Shown here piece after piece: positions 48,961-60,535 of a stretch of DNA of 64,000 nt. The notes under the pieces were generated by a model that saw only the letters and a program-made list of their open reading frames with translations, was not told the DNA's origin and did not search any database. The DNA comes from Rotaria macrura (Eukaryota > Rotifera > Eurotatoria > Philodinida > Philodinidae), in the NCBI GenBank assembly GCA_900239685.1, contig OENT01000662.1, positions 23,589 to 87,588 of the forward strand, in the 5' to 3' direction. The translations under genes and the position numbers were made by a program. How positions within the stretch are numbered: position 1 is the first letter of the stretch; each line of letters begins with the position of its first letter.

Positions 48961-51900
48961 TCTATGTGTAAAAAATTGAAGTTGTTTGATTTTGATGTAT
49001 ATTTAGAGAATAAAAAATGATTATTAATTTCTGATAGAAGGGATGTTATTGCTGATAGAATTAGACTTTATTCGATTGCCTGACATCATAAAATCTTACC
49101 GTTTACATAAAAATCCTCATATGGTTATATATTTACCAGGATAAAGAAGAATAGAGCGTGACAAGAGAATAACATTGATGTAAGAAAAATGGAGGACAAT
49201 GAAAAACGGACAATCCATACGGCGAGAAAAAATGGTGAAGTAAGCTTAAAATTCATATATCAAATGCACTCAAACGAAATTATTACACCCCTCGATGAAA
49301 TTTGAATGCTTTCCACATAACACATCATACCGTAGGTTTCGTAACCTGCTCATCATGTTTTGGTGCATGGAAAATGTTTTTTGAGAAAATACTGTAATTC
49401 TATGAAGTTTGAAGCGGTTTAAGAAACTTGATCTTCTGGAATAACTGAAGAGCTCATTTTATGGTTCAAGTTGGAGGTCCGACAAAAGTAAAACACTTTG
49501 CAAGCATGAAAAGTATTGATTACGTCGTAATTGATGTGGCTAAACATTTAGCTACAACTCGATCTTCGTTAATGCATTGTTGAACTCCAACTAGACTAAT
49601 ACAATAGTTGACACACGTACGAAATGAAATTTAAACTATAATTTTTGAAGTTTTAAATATTGAGTTGCTCATTTTGATCCTAAGGAACAAAAACTGAGAA
49701 ACAGATGCCCAAGCGGAGAAAAGTTGTCGAAATCGAGTTTAATTGCCAAGGAAAGGGACATCAAAGTGGTGAAATATGATCGTGTATTATACCAGGAGAG
49801 ATATCTCCTGATGTTAACATGTCATTACTATTGTACCATAGTATAGTTATATTGACTTTACAATCACTTTTTCTTTTCTTAACCGTATGCTTTAGGATAG
49901 ATAATCGGAGACATAGAATGAAGGAAGAGAAAGAGAGAAGAAAACACCACATTCACTGTTACTTTTTTTTCTTGTTCTGTTCTGCTGTTTTATTCATTCG
50001 AATTCTGTTTCAAAAAATGAGTATCAAGAACACAATTGGGAAAGAGGCAAACAACTGTTTTCACTTACAGTCTCAATTTCAGGTGTGAACTAAAAACTCA
50101 CATTTTCTATCCACTATATGCGTTTAAATACGTTTCCAATAACATTTGTTTGCTTTGATACTGTGGAAGACCTATGCTGTGAAAACTGATGATACGATAA
50201 CCATAAGACAAAGCGCTTCCTTCAGGATAATTTTAGCAACCCTATGATATCTCAGTGTGTTTTCTTCTTAGACAAAAGTGATTAAAAATTAAAATGAACT
50301 TTCATAGCAATATTTAATTCTCATTTCCTATTCCAGATGATGTTTTAATCATCTCATTCATTATTGATTCTATACGTATAAGAATAGAAGACAGTAGAGT
50401 CATTAGTAAACTAATAAATAAACTACAAAAGACGATGAGACAAGACTGGGTTCTAAGAAACAACTGCAAGAAAAATTGTGACAACATACGTTGATGTTAT
50501 TCTTTCACTATTTATCAATAAGAAAAACTTCTAAGGATAAGATCGTGTGTTTGAACCACTAACATTAGTATATGAAGTAGAATCAATTGATGTTTATTCT
50601 CATATCCCATGTACATAGCAGAAGAGAAACAAAGATAAAGTTGCTGTTGCTAAAGAGTACTTCTATTTGTACTTTTTCTTATATCCAATATTCGGTGTTC
50701 AATTCGTACGAGAAACTAAAAGCTTCCATCAAATATTTTAAGAACTATTTTTAAACTGGAAAATACGTTTCAACTACATAACTAGATCGTGAGTAGCGGT
50801 TTATCCAATAAAAATGATAGCTTTAGTTTTTCAAACGGCACAAAAATTAATCTATTTGTAATTTTCTTGTACTCTATCAAACTTCATTGTCGTCAATTTG
50901 CTGGTACTCTGTAGATACGAAACAAGATTAACAAGAATGGCTTTCTTGTTCTATTGAAAAGTACAAGATGGTATGCTACATTCGATAACCGCCTTTCAAG
51001 AGAAACAGTTGGGGTAAGAGTGATTCTTTTCAACGGTTAACGTGACCCCTGTAAAATCGATGCTATTCAATTAATATCACAAAGAATATGACTGATGAAG
51101 TTCTAGTTAATTTTCGATAAATGTTGTAAGTATGATCGAACCGCTAAGTTATGCATTTGGCATTCAAATATAAGTGTTCTTTTTTACGATTACGAACGAT
51201 ATATTGTGGTTCCTATATAGTACTATTTGGCTATCATTGTTGGCCCTGTATCTTTTGAAAACACTAAATTGCAGTATATTTTTTTTAGTTCTTTCGCTGA
51301 GTTACTCAGATCGGTATGGATGTTGTTATACTTTCTTGCAAACACAAATGCAATCACCCTGCTCGATTTCTTTTAATGCGTTGCGATGCGAAAGAAAAAG
51401 GCATAACTCTCTACTTATTTAAAATTGTTTTCTGAGCATCCATCTTCAATGGTATGTTGTATACGAAGTCACTCGTAACAAATTTGAACGCAATAAAAAA
51501 CTGTACGATATTTCAATTGAGAAAACTTCATATCTGATGGACTCGATTAAGGATCAGTGATCAGATATTGAAATGATTAATTAGCTTTTGAAAATACAAA
51601 CGAAGTTGCTATCATAAATAGTTTGATGTATCATGAGTAGAATAATGTATTTTTGAAACCAAACAATTACAAAGTAATATCAACCAATCTGATCAATATC
51701 AATAGCAGAGGTTTATCTGGTGTAAAATTCGAAAACTGATAAAATATTCTGTATTTCAAGTCAATGTCTAAAAGGATTGGTCCGAAGTTATACTTAGATA
51801 TCGTTTAAGGTCTTTATACTTAGAGAACAATCGTATTGAAAGCTTAAAGTTGAACTAAGAAATTGATCTTCGTGACAGCAAAACTAACTGAATAGTTGGA

Positions 51901-52525
51901 CACTGTGTTTTACACCTATTCGATTCGGAGAATACTGATCTGTGGGTCGTATTGAAACAAGTCTGCCAGTTCTATCATTCGGAATTTGTATTCGATAGAA
52001 TAAAACGATATCTACTTGTTCAGACTTCCTTTCCTAATTGTATGATAAAAAACGAAAAAAATTCTTAAGTTTCTGACCATAGACGCAGAACTTCTAATAT
52101 CTATTGCTAGCCATTTGATACATGATACAAATTATCAAGAAAAAAACGGATTAGTTTTTAAAATCGGTCGGGAGTGTTGATCATAGTGACGATGAATTTT
52201 TTATTGTTCTACTATTCTGTTCAACGTCTTCTGCTCCAACTCACGAAAGGGTGATTCTACAATTAGTTCGTCATAGTTATTCGAATGAAAATTTGAAGCA
52301 ATTCATATTTAGATTGTAATCAATCGTTTCTTCAGTCGATTTCGTTATCAATGTATATATTTAATGATGAAATATGTTGCACATTTTTCTTTTCGTTTTA
52401 TTTTAATAGCCACAAGGAAAGAAAATCAGTTGAAAAATAAGCGTAACACATTCCGTGTGTTCTACAGAGCAGCGATACTCACTATATTGTAAACACATAT
52501 TTTCGTTACAATTATTTGCAAAGGA
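48961..52525. other. Gene-poor stretch upstream of the urea symporter gene
   Basis: AT-rich. Frames at 49819-50088 and 51174-51422 have hydrophobic runs but no motif and no support. No promoter element could be singled out. Confidence 0.4.
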
Positions 52526-54535
52526 ATGTCAACGAGAAGTTCTCCACTGACACAGGGTGATGGATATGGTATTGTCGTGGGGTTTGGAGCAATCTTCGCT
52601 GTTGGCATGGTCGTAGCTACCTTCTGTTTAAAACGATACCATGGCGAAGCAACAGACTCAAGTGAAGGTTTCTCGACAGCTCATCGAACAGTTAAAACAG
52701 GTCTTATTGCATCGGCTGTTGTCTCGTCATGGACATGGGCTGCTACTCTTCTACAATCAAGTTCGGTTGCCTATTCGTATGGAATTTCAGGTCCATTTTG
52801 GTATGCAAGTGGAGCTACTGTACAGATCATTTTATTCTGTGTTATTGCAATTGAACTCAAACGTCGTGCTCCGTTTGCACACACATTCCTAGAAGTTATT
52901 CATGCTCGATACGGTCCAATGGTTTATGTGATTTATATTATTTTTTGTTTATGCACAAATATCCTGGTTACATCAATGCTATTAACAGGTGGTTCAGCTG
53001 TTGTTCACTCTCTTAGTGGAATCAATATTGCTTCTGCTTGCTTTCTTTTACCATTAGGAACAATTATTTATACCATGTTCGGAGGCATTAAAGCTACTTT
53101 TCTAACAGATTATGCACATACTGTAGCTGTTCTCATTATTATTCTCTATTTCGCATTTTCTACCTATGCAACATCGCCATTACTTGGTTCACCATCCATA
53201 GTCTATGATCTACTGGTTAATGCTAGTCGAATACATCCAGTTCAAGGTAATGCAGAAGGATCTTATTTGACAATGCGATCGGAGGAAGGTGCAATTTTTT
53301 TTATCATTAACATTATCGGTAATTTTGGAACTGTCTTTCTTGATAATGGATACTACAATAAAGCGATTGCAGCTTCACCAGTGTCTGCTCTACCTGGCTA
53401 TATTCTTGGTGGGATATCATGGTTTGCTGTTCCTTTTCTTGCTGCTACTACGATGGGATTGGCTGCTGTCGCGCTGGAAAACAATCCAGTATTTCCTAGC
53501 TATCCAAATCGACTCGATCCTGCCGATATAACGGCTGGCTTAACTTTACCAGCTGCTGCTGTAGCTCTTCTGGGAAAAGATGGCGCAACGGCTACGTTAA
53601 TCATGTTTTTTATGGCAGTAACAAGCGCCATGTCTGCTCAACTGATTGCTGTGAGTTCGATTATCACTTATGATGTGTACAAAACCTATTTGAATCGAGA
53701 AGCAAGTGGGAAAAAACTTATCTATATTTCACATGTTTCAGTCGTGACTTTTGGTCTTTTCATGAGTGCATGGTCAGTTGGATTATATTATATTAATATA
53801 AGTATGGGTTACTTATATTTACTCATGGGTGTTATCATTTCGAGTGCCGTCATTCCTGGTGCTTTGACATTACTATGGAATCGTCAAAGTAAATGGGCGG
53901 CTTGTCTTTCACCACCATTAGGTCTGATTTGCTCAATCACAGCATGGCTAGTTACAACCAAAACTAAATACGGTATCATTACTGTTGAAACTAGTGGATC
54001 GAACATTCCCATGCTTGTCGGCAACGTCGTTGCTCTGTGTAGTCCTCTCCTATTCGTACCTACTCTTTCGTTGGTTTTTCGAGATAAAGTAGTGTATAAT
54101 TTCAATTCGATGAAAGAAATAAAACGTGATAATGATGATTCGCAAAATACCTCAAATTTGACTTCGGAAGAAATCGAACACGAAGTGACTTTACTCTCAA
54201 GAAATTTGAACATTGCACGAATGACAGCAGTCATTCTTACATTATGCTTAATCATACTGTGGCCGTGGCCGATGTATGGAACAGCTTATGTTTTTAGTAA
54301 ATCGTTTTTTACTGGTTGGGTTATTGTCGGAATCGTTTGGATATTTATATCATTTTTTATTGTTGGTATTTATCCACTTATCGAAGGTCGTCATTCGATT
54401 ATATCTGTCGCTAAAAAGATGTTTCGAGATTTCATGACCTTCCGAAGGCATACTAGTGAAGATGCAACGATGAACGGGTCAAATATGGACAAAAGCAACA
54501 AGTCAATAGATATTAGCTCAATAGTATTCTTCTGA
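52526..54535 (+). CDS. DUR3-like urea/solute symporter (sodium:solute symporter family)
   Basis: A 669-residue intronless frame begins at AAGGAATG. It is hydrophobic throughout, with about fifteen membrane segments, the first near residues 13-34. DUR3-type blocks are clear: SWTWAATLLQSSSVAYSYGISGPFWY at about 68-93 (the family core helix), RRAPFAHTFLEVIHARYG, YTMFGGIKATFLTDYAHT, GNFGTVFLDNGYYNKAIAA, GISWFAVPFLAATTMGL and AVTSAMSAQLIAVSSIITYDVY, the last being the conserved SSS-family Na/H site region. Length fits the family (about 650-730). DUR3 proteins take up urea, and in yeast polyamines, at the plasma membrane using an ion gradient. A cytosolic acidic stretch (DNDDSQNTSNLTSEEIEHE) precedes the last helices. 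The absence of introns, unlike most genes here, fits either retroposition or acquisition. It looks intact. Confidence 0.88.
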   Translation: MSTRSSPLTQGDGYGIVVGFGAIFAVGMVVATFCLKRYHGEATDSSEGFSTAHRTVKTGLIASAVVSSWTWAATLLQSSSVAYSYGISGPFWYASGATVQIILFCVIAIELKRRAPFAHTFLEVIHARYGPMVYVIYIIFCLCTNILVTSMLLTGGSAVVHSLSGINIASACFLLPLGTIIYTMFGGIKATFLTDYAHTVAVLIIILYFAFSTYATSPLLGSPSIVYDLLVNASRIHPVQGNAEGSYLTMRSEEGAIFFIINIIGNFGTVFLDNGYYNKAIAASPVSALPGYILGGISWFAVPFLAATTMGLAAVALENNPVFPSYPNRLDPADITAGLTLPAAAVALLGKDGATATLIMFFMAVTSAMSAQLIAVSSIITYDVYKTYLNREASGKKLIYISHVSVVTFGLFMSAWSVGLYYINISMGYLYLLMGVIISSAVIPGALTLLWNRQSKWAACLSPPLGLICSITAWLVTTKTKYGIITVETSGSNIPMLVGNVVALCSPLLFVPTLSLVFRDKVVYNFNSMKEIKRDNDDSQNTSNLTSEEIEHEVTLLSRNLNIARMTAVILTLCLIILWPWPMYGTAYVFSKSFFTGWVIVGIVWIFISFFIVGIYPLIEGRHSIISVAKKMFRDFMTFRRHTSEDATMNGSNMDKSNKSIDISSIVFF

Positions 54536-56135
54536 GCTTTTTCTAGATTCGTCTTTTCTTTTTCAGTGCATGATAACTTTTTCTATTTTTCTTTAAAAAC
54601 TGAGTAACAACAAGTATCTCAACACAATATTTAGAGATAAAGAGTTACTTCAATTTATGTTCCAACTATCAAAAGAGATGTTCGAAAATTTTAAAAAATA
54701 GTCCTATGATTACATTGTTTTGTTTTGGTAGCACGACCCAAATAATTTGTACAAAGAACGAAACAATATTCATGCTATTAATATTCTCTCATCAAAGAGG
54801 ACAACTATTGTCACCAGTATACGTCCGGTATATCAACTAGAAGAACAACAGAAAACAATCGAAATTCATGATATAGACGTTTTCTATTTCCCCACTATTC
54901 ATTTCAGTGCATGATTGAAAGTGGACTTTATTTTCGTCGTTGCAAAGTTGACCATTATTGAAATTAAAATTTCAAGAGTACGATATTATGCATTAGAAAA
55001 TAGAAGACGGAATCGCTCATATAGCCAGTTTATTTTATTTTCTCATCACATAATTCTACGATTTATTTATTCTAAATGTCACAGTAAACAGAGAAGACCG
55101 ACGATGTCATTTTGAACTTTGACGACACAATTAGTGAGTTTATTACTATCTCAGGTTTTATATTTACTTCGTTGCAACATACACGTAAATCTGTTGCAGA
55201 TTTCAATTTTCACACTAAAATATAGTTCGCATAAAAAGCAAACTTGTGTTTGCACGCGACCAAGTTTCAAATTTGTAATTTAACTGAGACAAAGTATACA
55301 GGTGCCAGTATCTACTGACTCTCAAGTCTCACCTAGCCTATACGTGGCGGCTTCCTTCTCAATAATAGGAAAGTGTGGCTGGACGCTGGCTGAAAGTGTC
55401 TATACAATATACTTCAACTCTCATTTTAGATGGTGTTTTAAAAAAATGATATCAGGTGTTGAAAGACCTATTCAAAGGAACAAAGTTTAAATAGATAATA
55501 AAATTAACACGAAGATGACCGTGATTAATTTATTTTCAAATAAGCACTGCATTTTATAACTGCTATACAATTTTTTGAAACCTTAAAAAGTTTGCCGTGC
55601 ATTGAAGTGTGACTGTTACACAAGAAGTTTTCTGAAACGCAATGTCACATGTGTCCTACATAGCTGGTCAAGTGTAATATGGATAATTCTATCTAAATTA
55701 TTTTCCACAACATCATGCGGATACAATGAAGAAGATTGATGACGCTTCATTGATCGAGGGAATTATACGCTATGATTATTTATGTAGTTATCCTAGATAC
55801 GAATGAATGTGTCTATAGAGTTTGATTTGACAGTAAAAGGAATCGATTATATTTCACAGTTTATATCTGCTGACACTATGTTGACTTTCTTCTAGTTTCC
55901 AAGAGAAGACAACAGAACTTCTCACCTTCTTAAAGTAACGATATATAAAAAAAAGTTCTGTTTAAGAAAATCTCAATTAACATTTAGCGTTAAATCATTA
56001 GTCTTAAATACTGGTGTGCTGGGAAAATGTCGAAAGACAGAATATAAAGAGTTCCTTTGACTTTTTAAAATAATTCTACTGATCTAGGCGTTAAACCCAT
56101 AATGATACTGCTGTGTAATACCTTATATAAACTAG
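54536..56135. other. No intact gene recognised
   Basis: At about 55330-55420 (+) a short frame reads SLYVAASFSIIGKCGWTLAE, faintly like the FxxGKFxxxxxFxxxYxYTAE block of SLC22 transporters. It is too short to call. The rest is AT-rich. Confidence 0.35.
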
Positions 56136-58090
56136 CTAAACAAGGTGGAGAAAAAACTATCATCTAACAATAATTCTACTTTCATGACTGATCTTGCGTC
56201 ATTTTCATCAAATATTACTGAAGCGAAATCTTCAGCTATTTCATTTAAAAATACCCATAAAGGAGAGCGTTTGCTAATAGCAAACCAATATGTTTTCAAA
56301 TTAAATAGAACAACAACTACTACCAAGTACCAAGTATTGGATATGAAGACTTAATGAGTGTTCAGCTAAAATACATACAAATTTAAACAAGGAATTGATT
56401 AAAATGGTTGGTGATCATAATCGTCTTTCAGAGAAAGAAAATATTTGAAGTTCTTAAGTTTCGTGAACAAGTAAAATAACGAGCAATTAATGAAACAACA
56501 CCTTTTCCGCGTATCTGTGGTGAAGAGCGTGAAAACACGATGCTGTCAAATGGAGCAGTAGCTGTATTGCCAAGCGAACGCGAAATGAGTATGAATATGC
56601 TATTATTTTATCTTTAATCGTAATTAGTTATTTTTTTTTTAATTTGCAGACAGTGGAATCAACAAAGCACGTCGGATTATTACACCCATAAATCCAACGA
56701 CAAAACTAATTCATGTTCCTGATCGCTATGTGAAAACACTGCATAACAATGATTTGTTGATTGTTGATAAGACAATAACAAGACGACAGCGAATACTTTT
56801 ATTTGGATCACATGAACAATTGAACATGCGTTTCACCTCTGAAACAATACTAATGGACGGAACGTTTTCAATCTGTTCAAACATGTTAGATCAAGTTTAT
56901 ATAGTTCATTCAATAAATCATGATCAGTGTGAGTAAATAGACTCATGATCATATGATTGCATCGAACTATGTCTCTGTTTAGGATTTCCCTGTATTTTTT
57001 GCTTATTACCAAATCGATTGAAAAGTATCTATCATTTTATGTTTAATGAGTTCAAATCTATAGCTATATTCATGTACTTGAACTTTGCACCAAAATCAAT
57101 TACGAGTGATTTTGAATTAGGTCTAATGACTGCTGTTGCAGCTGAAGTTATTGTTTTATATTTGTCATAAATACCCTTTAGATTTTTCTTTGTTTCAGAT
57201 TGTTATAGCAACACAGATACCATGCTATTCTCATTTCACTCAAGCCATTTATCGAGTGATACTACGAATCGGTTTATCAACAACTTGCAATATTCCCAGG
57301 TGAATGAATCCGGTACAGAATCCAATCGGATCCTACGATCCAATGAAATCCTATGGGAATCCGGGTTGTGGAAACACTAAAGGATCCGACGGGAGAAGCC
57401 TATTTTCTTATTTGTGTACGAATTAGCATTTAATTCCAATATTAGAGGTCAGTTGGATCATACGATGAAATTCAATCGGATTCCGATGGGATTTCGTTGG
57501 ATTAGAGAAACTCTGATAGAAACATGATCGGATCCAATTGTTGGAAGGATCCTCCAGCGGTGATGATGATGTTAAAAACTATTGCCGAAATTCGATGACT
57601 CTTCACTTATTGCCAGAAGCTACTATTGAAGATACTTATGATAATCTAATTGCAACAATAGCAGCAGACTTAAAAATATTACTGAATAATTTATTAGAAT
57701 ATTTTCAAGAGCGATGGTTTGTGAAAGTTCCGATTTTTCAATGGTTTATACATAGTCTGAGTATGAGAACAAATAACAATACTGAAGGTGAACATTTTTT
57801 TCTATGTCGTGTCATTTTATTTTCTTATGTTTCATTTAGCATTTAATAGTCGTTTTAATCATCGAGTACAAGCCTGTCACCCAAATATATGGTCATTTAT
57901 CAAACTTGTACAAAGAGAAGAGAACCATTTTCATCATATGCGTATTAAATTTACTACAGGTTTAGGACCGAGATCAAAGCAACAAAAAAACGGTTGCTAT
58001 TCAACACCGTATGGATAATCTTGGTGAACGAGATCATGACACTGCTATCAATGCTATGGAATACTTGAACTGTTTATCATTTATAGTTAC
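56136..58090 (+). pseudogene. FLYWCH/MULE-type transposase gene, decayed
   Basis: Domain order is preserved. A FLYWCH-like zinc finger comes first (KNTHKGERLLIANQYVFKLN, then ECSAKIHT and GDHNR, about 56235-56430). The linker block ETTPFPRICGEE with AVLPSEREM follows. After a 50-60 nt intron comes SGINKARRII. The MULE catalytic region is RILLFGSHEQLNMRF, ETILMDGTFSIC, FPCIFCLLPNR and SDFELGLMTAVAAE, with Asp in LMDGTF and SDFE. Then come CYSHFTQAIYR, ERWFVKVPIFQWF, MRTNNNTE, HPNIWSFIKL and the C-terminal MDNLGERDHDTAINAMEYL. Damage includes TGA at the finger Cys, TGA/TAA near 56450-56480, a stop made at one splice join near 56935, and a frameshift in the A7 run near 57985. The copy is therefore dead. 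Confidence 0.75.
57300..57545. repeat. AATCC/GGATC-rich repeat within the transposase pseudogene
   Basis: Repeated words such as GAATCCGG, CCAATCGGATCC, ATCCAATGAAATCC, ATTCAATCGGATTCC and TTGGATT recur in both orientations, between two transposase coding blocks. It is either an intron grown by a repeat or an insertion. Similar words occur near 17400 and 33500. Confidence 0.5.
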
Positions 58091-58170
58091 TAAACAAAAA
58101 AAATACATATTATAGTTTTTTTTCTTTCAATTATATTTCATCTATTCTGGAATATGTTCTACTAAACTTT

Positions 58171-58280
58171 GATCGAAAGTAAAAATGTCGAAAGTAGAGG
58201 CACGACATAACATGTGGATGATGTGGTACGTAACGCCTCTACTTTCGGCATATGTCCATTCAACATTTTTACTTTCGACC
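58171..58280. repeat. Short hairpin element (GATCGAAAGTAAAAATGT termini)
   Basis: Left arm: GATCGAAAGTAAAAATGT then CGAAAGTAGAGGC. Right arm reversed: GGTCGAAAGTAAAAATGT, an extra 13-14 nt, then CGAAAGTAGAGGC. The loop is about 40 nt. This suggests a MITE-like foldback sequence just 3' of the transposase relic. Confidence 0.65.
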
Positions 58281-58793
58281 ACAGCTGGGTAGACCTAGAA
58301 TATTAACGTTACAAGATATAAATAACATATTCAGCACTAACCAACATTCTCTATAACATATCATAATAACTTTTATTACTAATATTCTTGTTTTCAACAG
58401 TTTTCTTGCCAACCAAAATACTCTGCAACACTTCTAATGAGTCAGACAATCAATATCAATTTCAGAAATCAGAGCCCATTCTATAGTAAGATGCTCTTCA
58501 ATCATGAGTGGCACATGTTGCTACTGCACTACCCATAAGAAAGATTCATGTACAGTTGATGTTATTGGAGAAAGGTTTTAATGATCTCTCGTTAGTGCTG
58601 TATACTTTCCAATACTTTACGCTGTTTTTATTTAATTTAACCATTTTTTGATAGAGTGACACAAAAAACGTGTAGATCAATTCCAGAAAGTATCGTTGAA
58701 ACATGCAATCTAGTGTAAAATGTCCCTATTTTAGTGTTTCTATTACCACAGAGAACATCATTGCCGTCGACATAAAACCATTCGAGATCCACT
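58281..58793. other. No gene recognised
   Basis: AT-rich spacer between the hairpin and the receptor pseudogene. Confidence 0.45.
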
Positions 58794-60146
58794 TCAGATC
58801 ACACTAACGACAGCTTGTCGAATTAATGTTCCTCCTGCTATTACATTTAAACAGAACGGTAAAACAGAAGCACAATTAGATACCAGTAGACAAATATTGA
58901 AAATAAACGCTTCGATGACCATTTGCAGTGGTGTTTTGATTCTACTCACACTAATTGTTGAATAAAGTTTATCCATAATTAATGGAAGTGCGAGAATAAC
59001 AAAGATAAAGACTTGAGCCAAGAACATTTTCAATAATTGACGATCCATTTTCTTTTAGACCCCATTAACGAGGTTCGAGTTTGTGGAGCAGTGTTAGTTA
59101 TAGGTTTAACACTGAGAACCTGTACGCGAGCTTCAACTCGACTTACATTGTATACAATTATCAAACTAAATATGCTCATGAATAATAGTGGAATTAGAAG
59201 AGCTCCAAGTATATAAGTCAGATCAGATAGAAGACGACATGCTTTCGTACTACTGTCTAAAAAATAACCGTTTCCCAGAAAACCAACGCAAAAAGGTTTG
59301 CGAGGCTCGGAAACCCTTTTCTTACTCTCGGGAACTGTTTCAAGGGTTTCCGAAAGCTCGGAAACCCATTTTTTACCATCAGAAACTCATAAAAGGTTTC
59401 CGATAGTAACAAACTCGTAAACCGAAAATGGTTNAACCATTTTCGGTTTACGAGTTTGTTACTATCGGAAACCTTTTATGAGTTTCTGATGGTAAAAAAT
59501 GGGTTTCCGAGCTTTCGGAAACCCTTGAAACAGTTCCCGAGAGTAAGAAAAGGGTTTCCGAGCCTCGCAAACCTTTTTGCGTTGGTTTTCTGGGAAACGG
59601 TTATTTTTTAGAGAGTACCATAGCATGGCGGAGAATATTGATCAGATTAGCGTCGTAGCAATGAAGATGATGTCCTTGAGTGATCATAGACAATACTACA
59701 ACGAGAATAGTAACACGGTTGGGATTTTTTAAAGTTCTCTGCTATCGACGATTGGCATCAGGATCTGGACAAGACAAAAGCGAACGATCAACTGTAGCAA
59801 AAACCATAAGCTAATAGGCAGCAGTAATCGAACTGAACAGAGAAAAAGCACGAAGCTTGCAAAGAAATCTATTAGTACTTGAACAATCCACAGCCCATGC
59901 AGATAGAATGCGGGAGATAAGGCTAGCACAGATAGCGGGACAATGACCGACAGACGAGCAGAGAAAAATTCGTTCAAAAGCATTGAAATGCAGACTTCTT
60001 TGCGATAGAACCAACACATTGGCAATATTGCCTGTCAAACGAAAAATGAATATTGCAATGATAGAATAAAGCATGACCTGAAACAAAGTATTTTGCAGTG
60101 CAACGATTAGATTTACATCTGACAATGGTGCATCACTGTCAGACAA
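58794..60146 (-). pseudogene. Rhodopsin-like GPCR pseudogene split by a palindromic insertion
   Basis: Minus-strand fragments align in order with the intact receptor at 20.8-21.8 kb: TGNIANVLVLSQRSL (TM1), ISRILSAWAVDCSSTNRFLC (TM2-loop-TM3), LMVFATVDRSLL (TM3 end, DRS for DRY/DRW), TLKNPNRV, CYDANLIN, then after the insertion ACRLLSDLTYILGALLIPLL (TM5), DRQLLKMFLAQVFIFVILAL (TM6) and LPFCLNVIAGGTLIRQAV (TM7). The frame is broken in TM2, by a TAG where TM3 should have Trp (AY-stop-LMVF), by TAG after NRR, by a one-base loss before the second loop-2 Cys, and before TM6. The usual start ATG is missing. It is a dead duplicate, not simply a gene broken by the insertion. Confidence 0.8.
59251..59614. 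mobile_element. 364-bp near-perfect palindromic element with GTAC target duplication
   Basis: The two arms (about 183 nt each, centred on a single N at 59434) are complementary with one visible mismatch (59255/59613). GTAC lies immediately outside both ends (59247-59250 and 59615-59618). Removing the element plus one GTAC restores the receptor motif CYGTKACRLLSDL in a single frame, matching CYGATLTCRFVTDL of the intact paralogue. This strongly supports a 4-bp duplication. The arms carry repeated GGTTTCCGA/TCGGAAACC words and no coding frame. The N at the exact centre suggests an unresolved hairpin tip in the assembly. Confidence 0.85.
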
Positions 60147-60182
60147 AAAATTTCAAAAACGCGTGTAAATGCACAAAACTTT

Positions 60183-60384
60183 ACGGACGTGTTCGGATGT
60201 CAATCGGCGTCCCCGATTGTGTGTCCCTAACGGTCACAGATGCATAACGTGCAAACGACAGATTTTTTGGGCTGCTTTAGATTTTGGATGTTTAATCGAT
60301 TTAAAATATCCAACGGTTATGCGCTCATTGTTTCCAAACGTCAGGGACACACAATCGAGAACGCCGACTGCCATCCTAAAACGT
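60183..60384. repeat. Foldback sequence (imperfect ~48-bp inverted repeat)
   Basis: GTTCGGATGTCAATCGGCGT followed by CCCCGATTGTGTGTCCCTAACG is mirrored by CGTCAGGGACACACAATCGAG then AACGCCGACTGCCATCC. It explains the long plus-strand open frame here, which is not a gene. It is more GC-rich than its surroundings. Confidence 0.65.
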
Positions 60385-60535
60385 TGGAAAGGTGTGACCG
60401 TTTGTGCAACGGTTATCAGTGACGCTTTGCCCCTCGCACTTCAAAACTGCGATAGGCATTCCAAAAAACATAGAAAGATTTTAAACACTTTTGCCATTGT
60501 TCCTGAACGCTTATGCCGATATCCTTCTAACTATA

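Noticed and set aside
53884-54255. A 123-codon minus-strand frame
   Set aside because: Antisense shadow of the DUR3-like coding sequence.
55302-55490. A short frame resembling an SLC22-type transporter segment
   Set aside because: About 20 residues of weak similarity without neighbours; could be chance.
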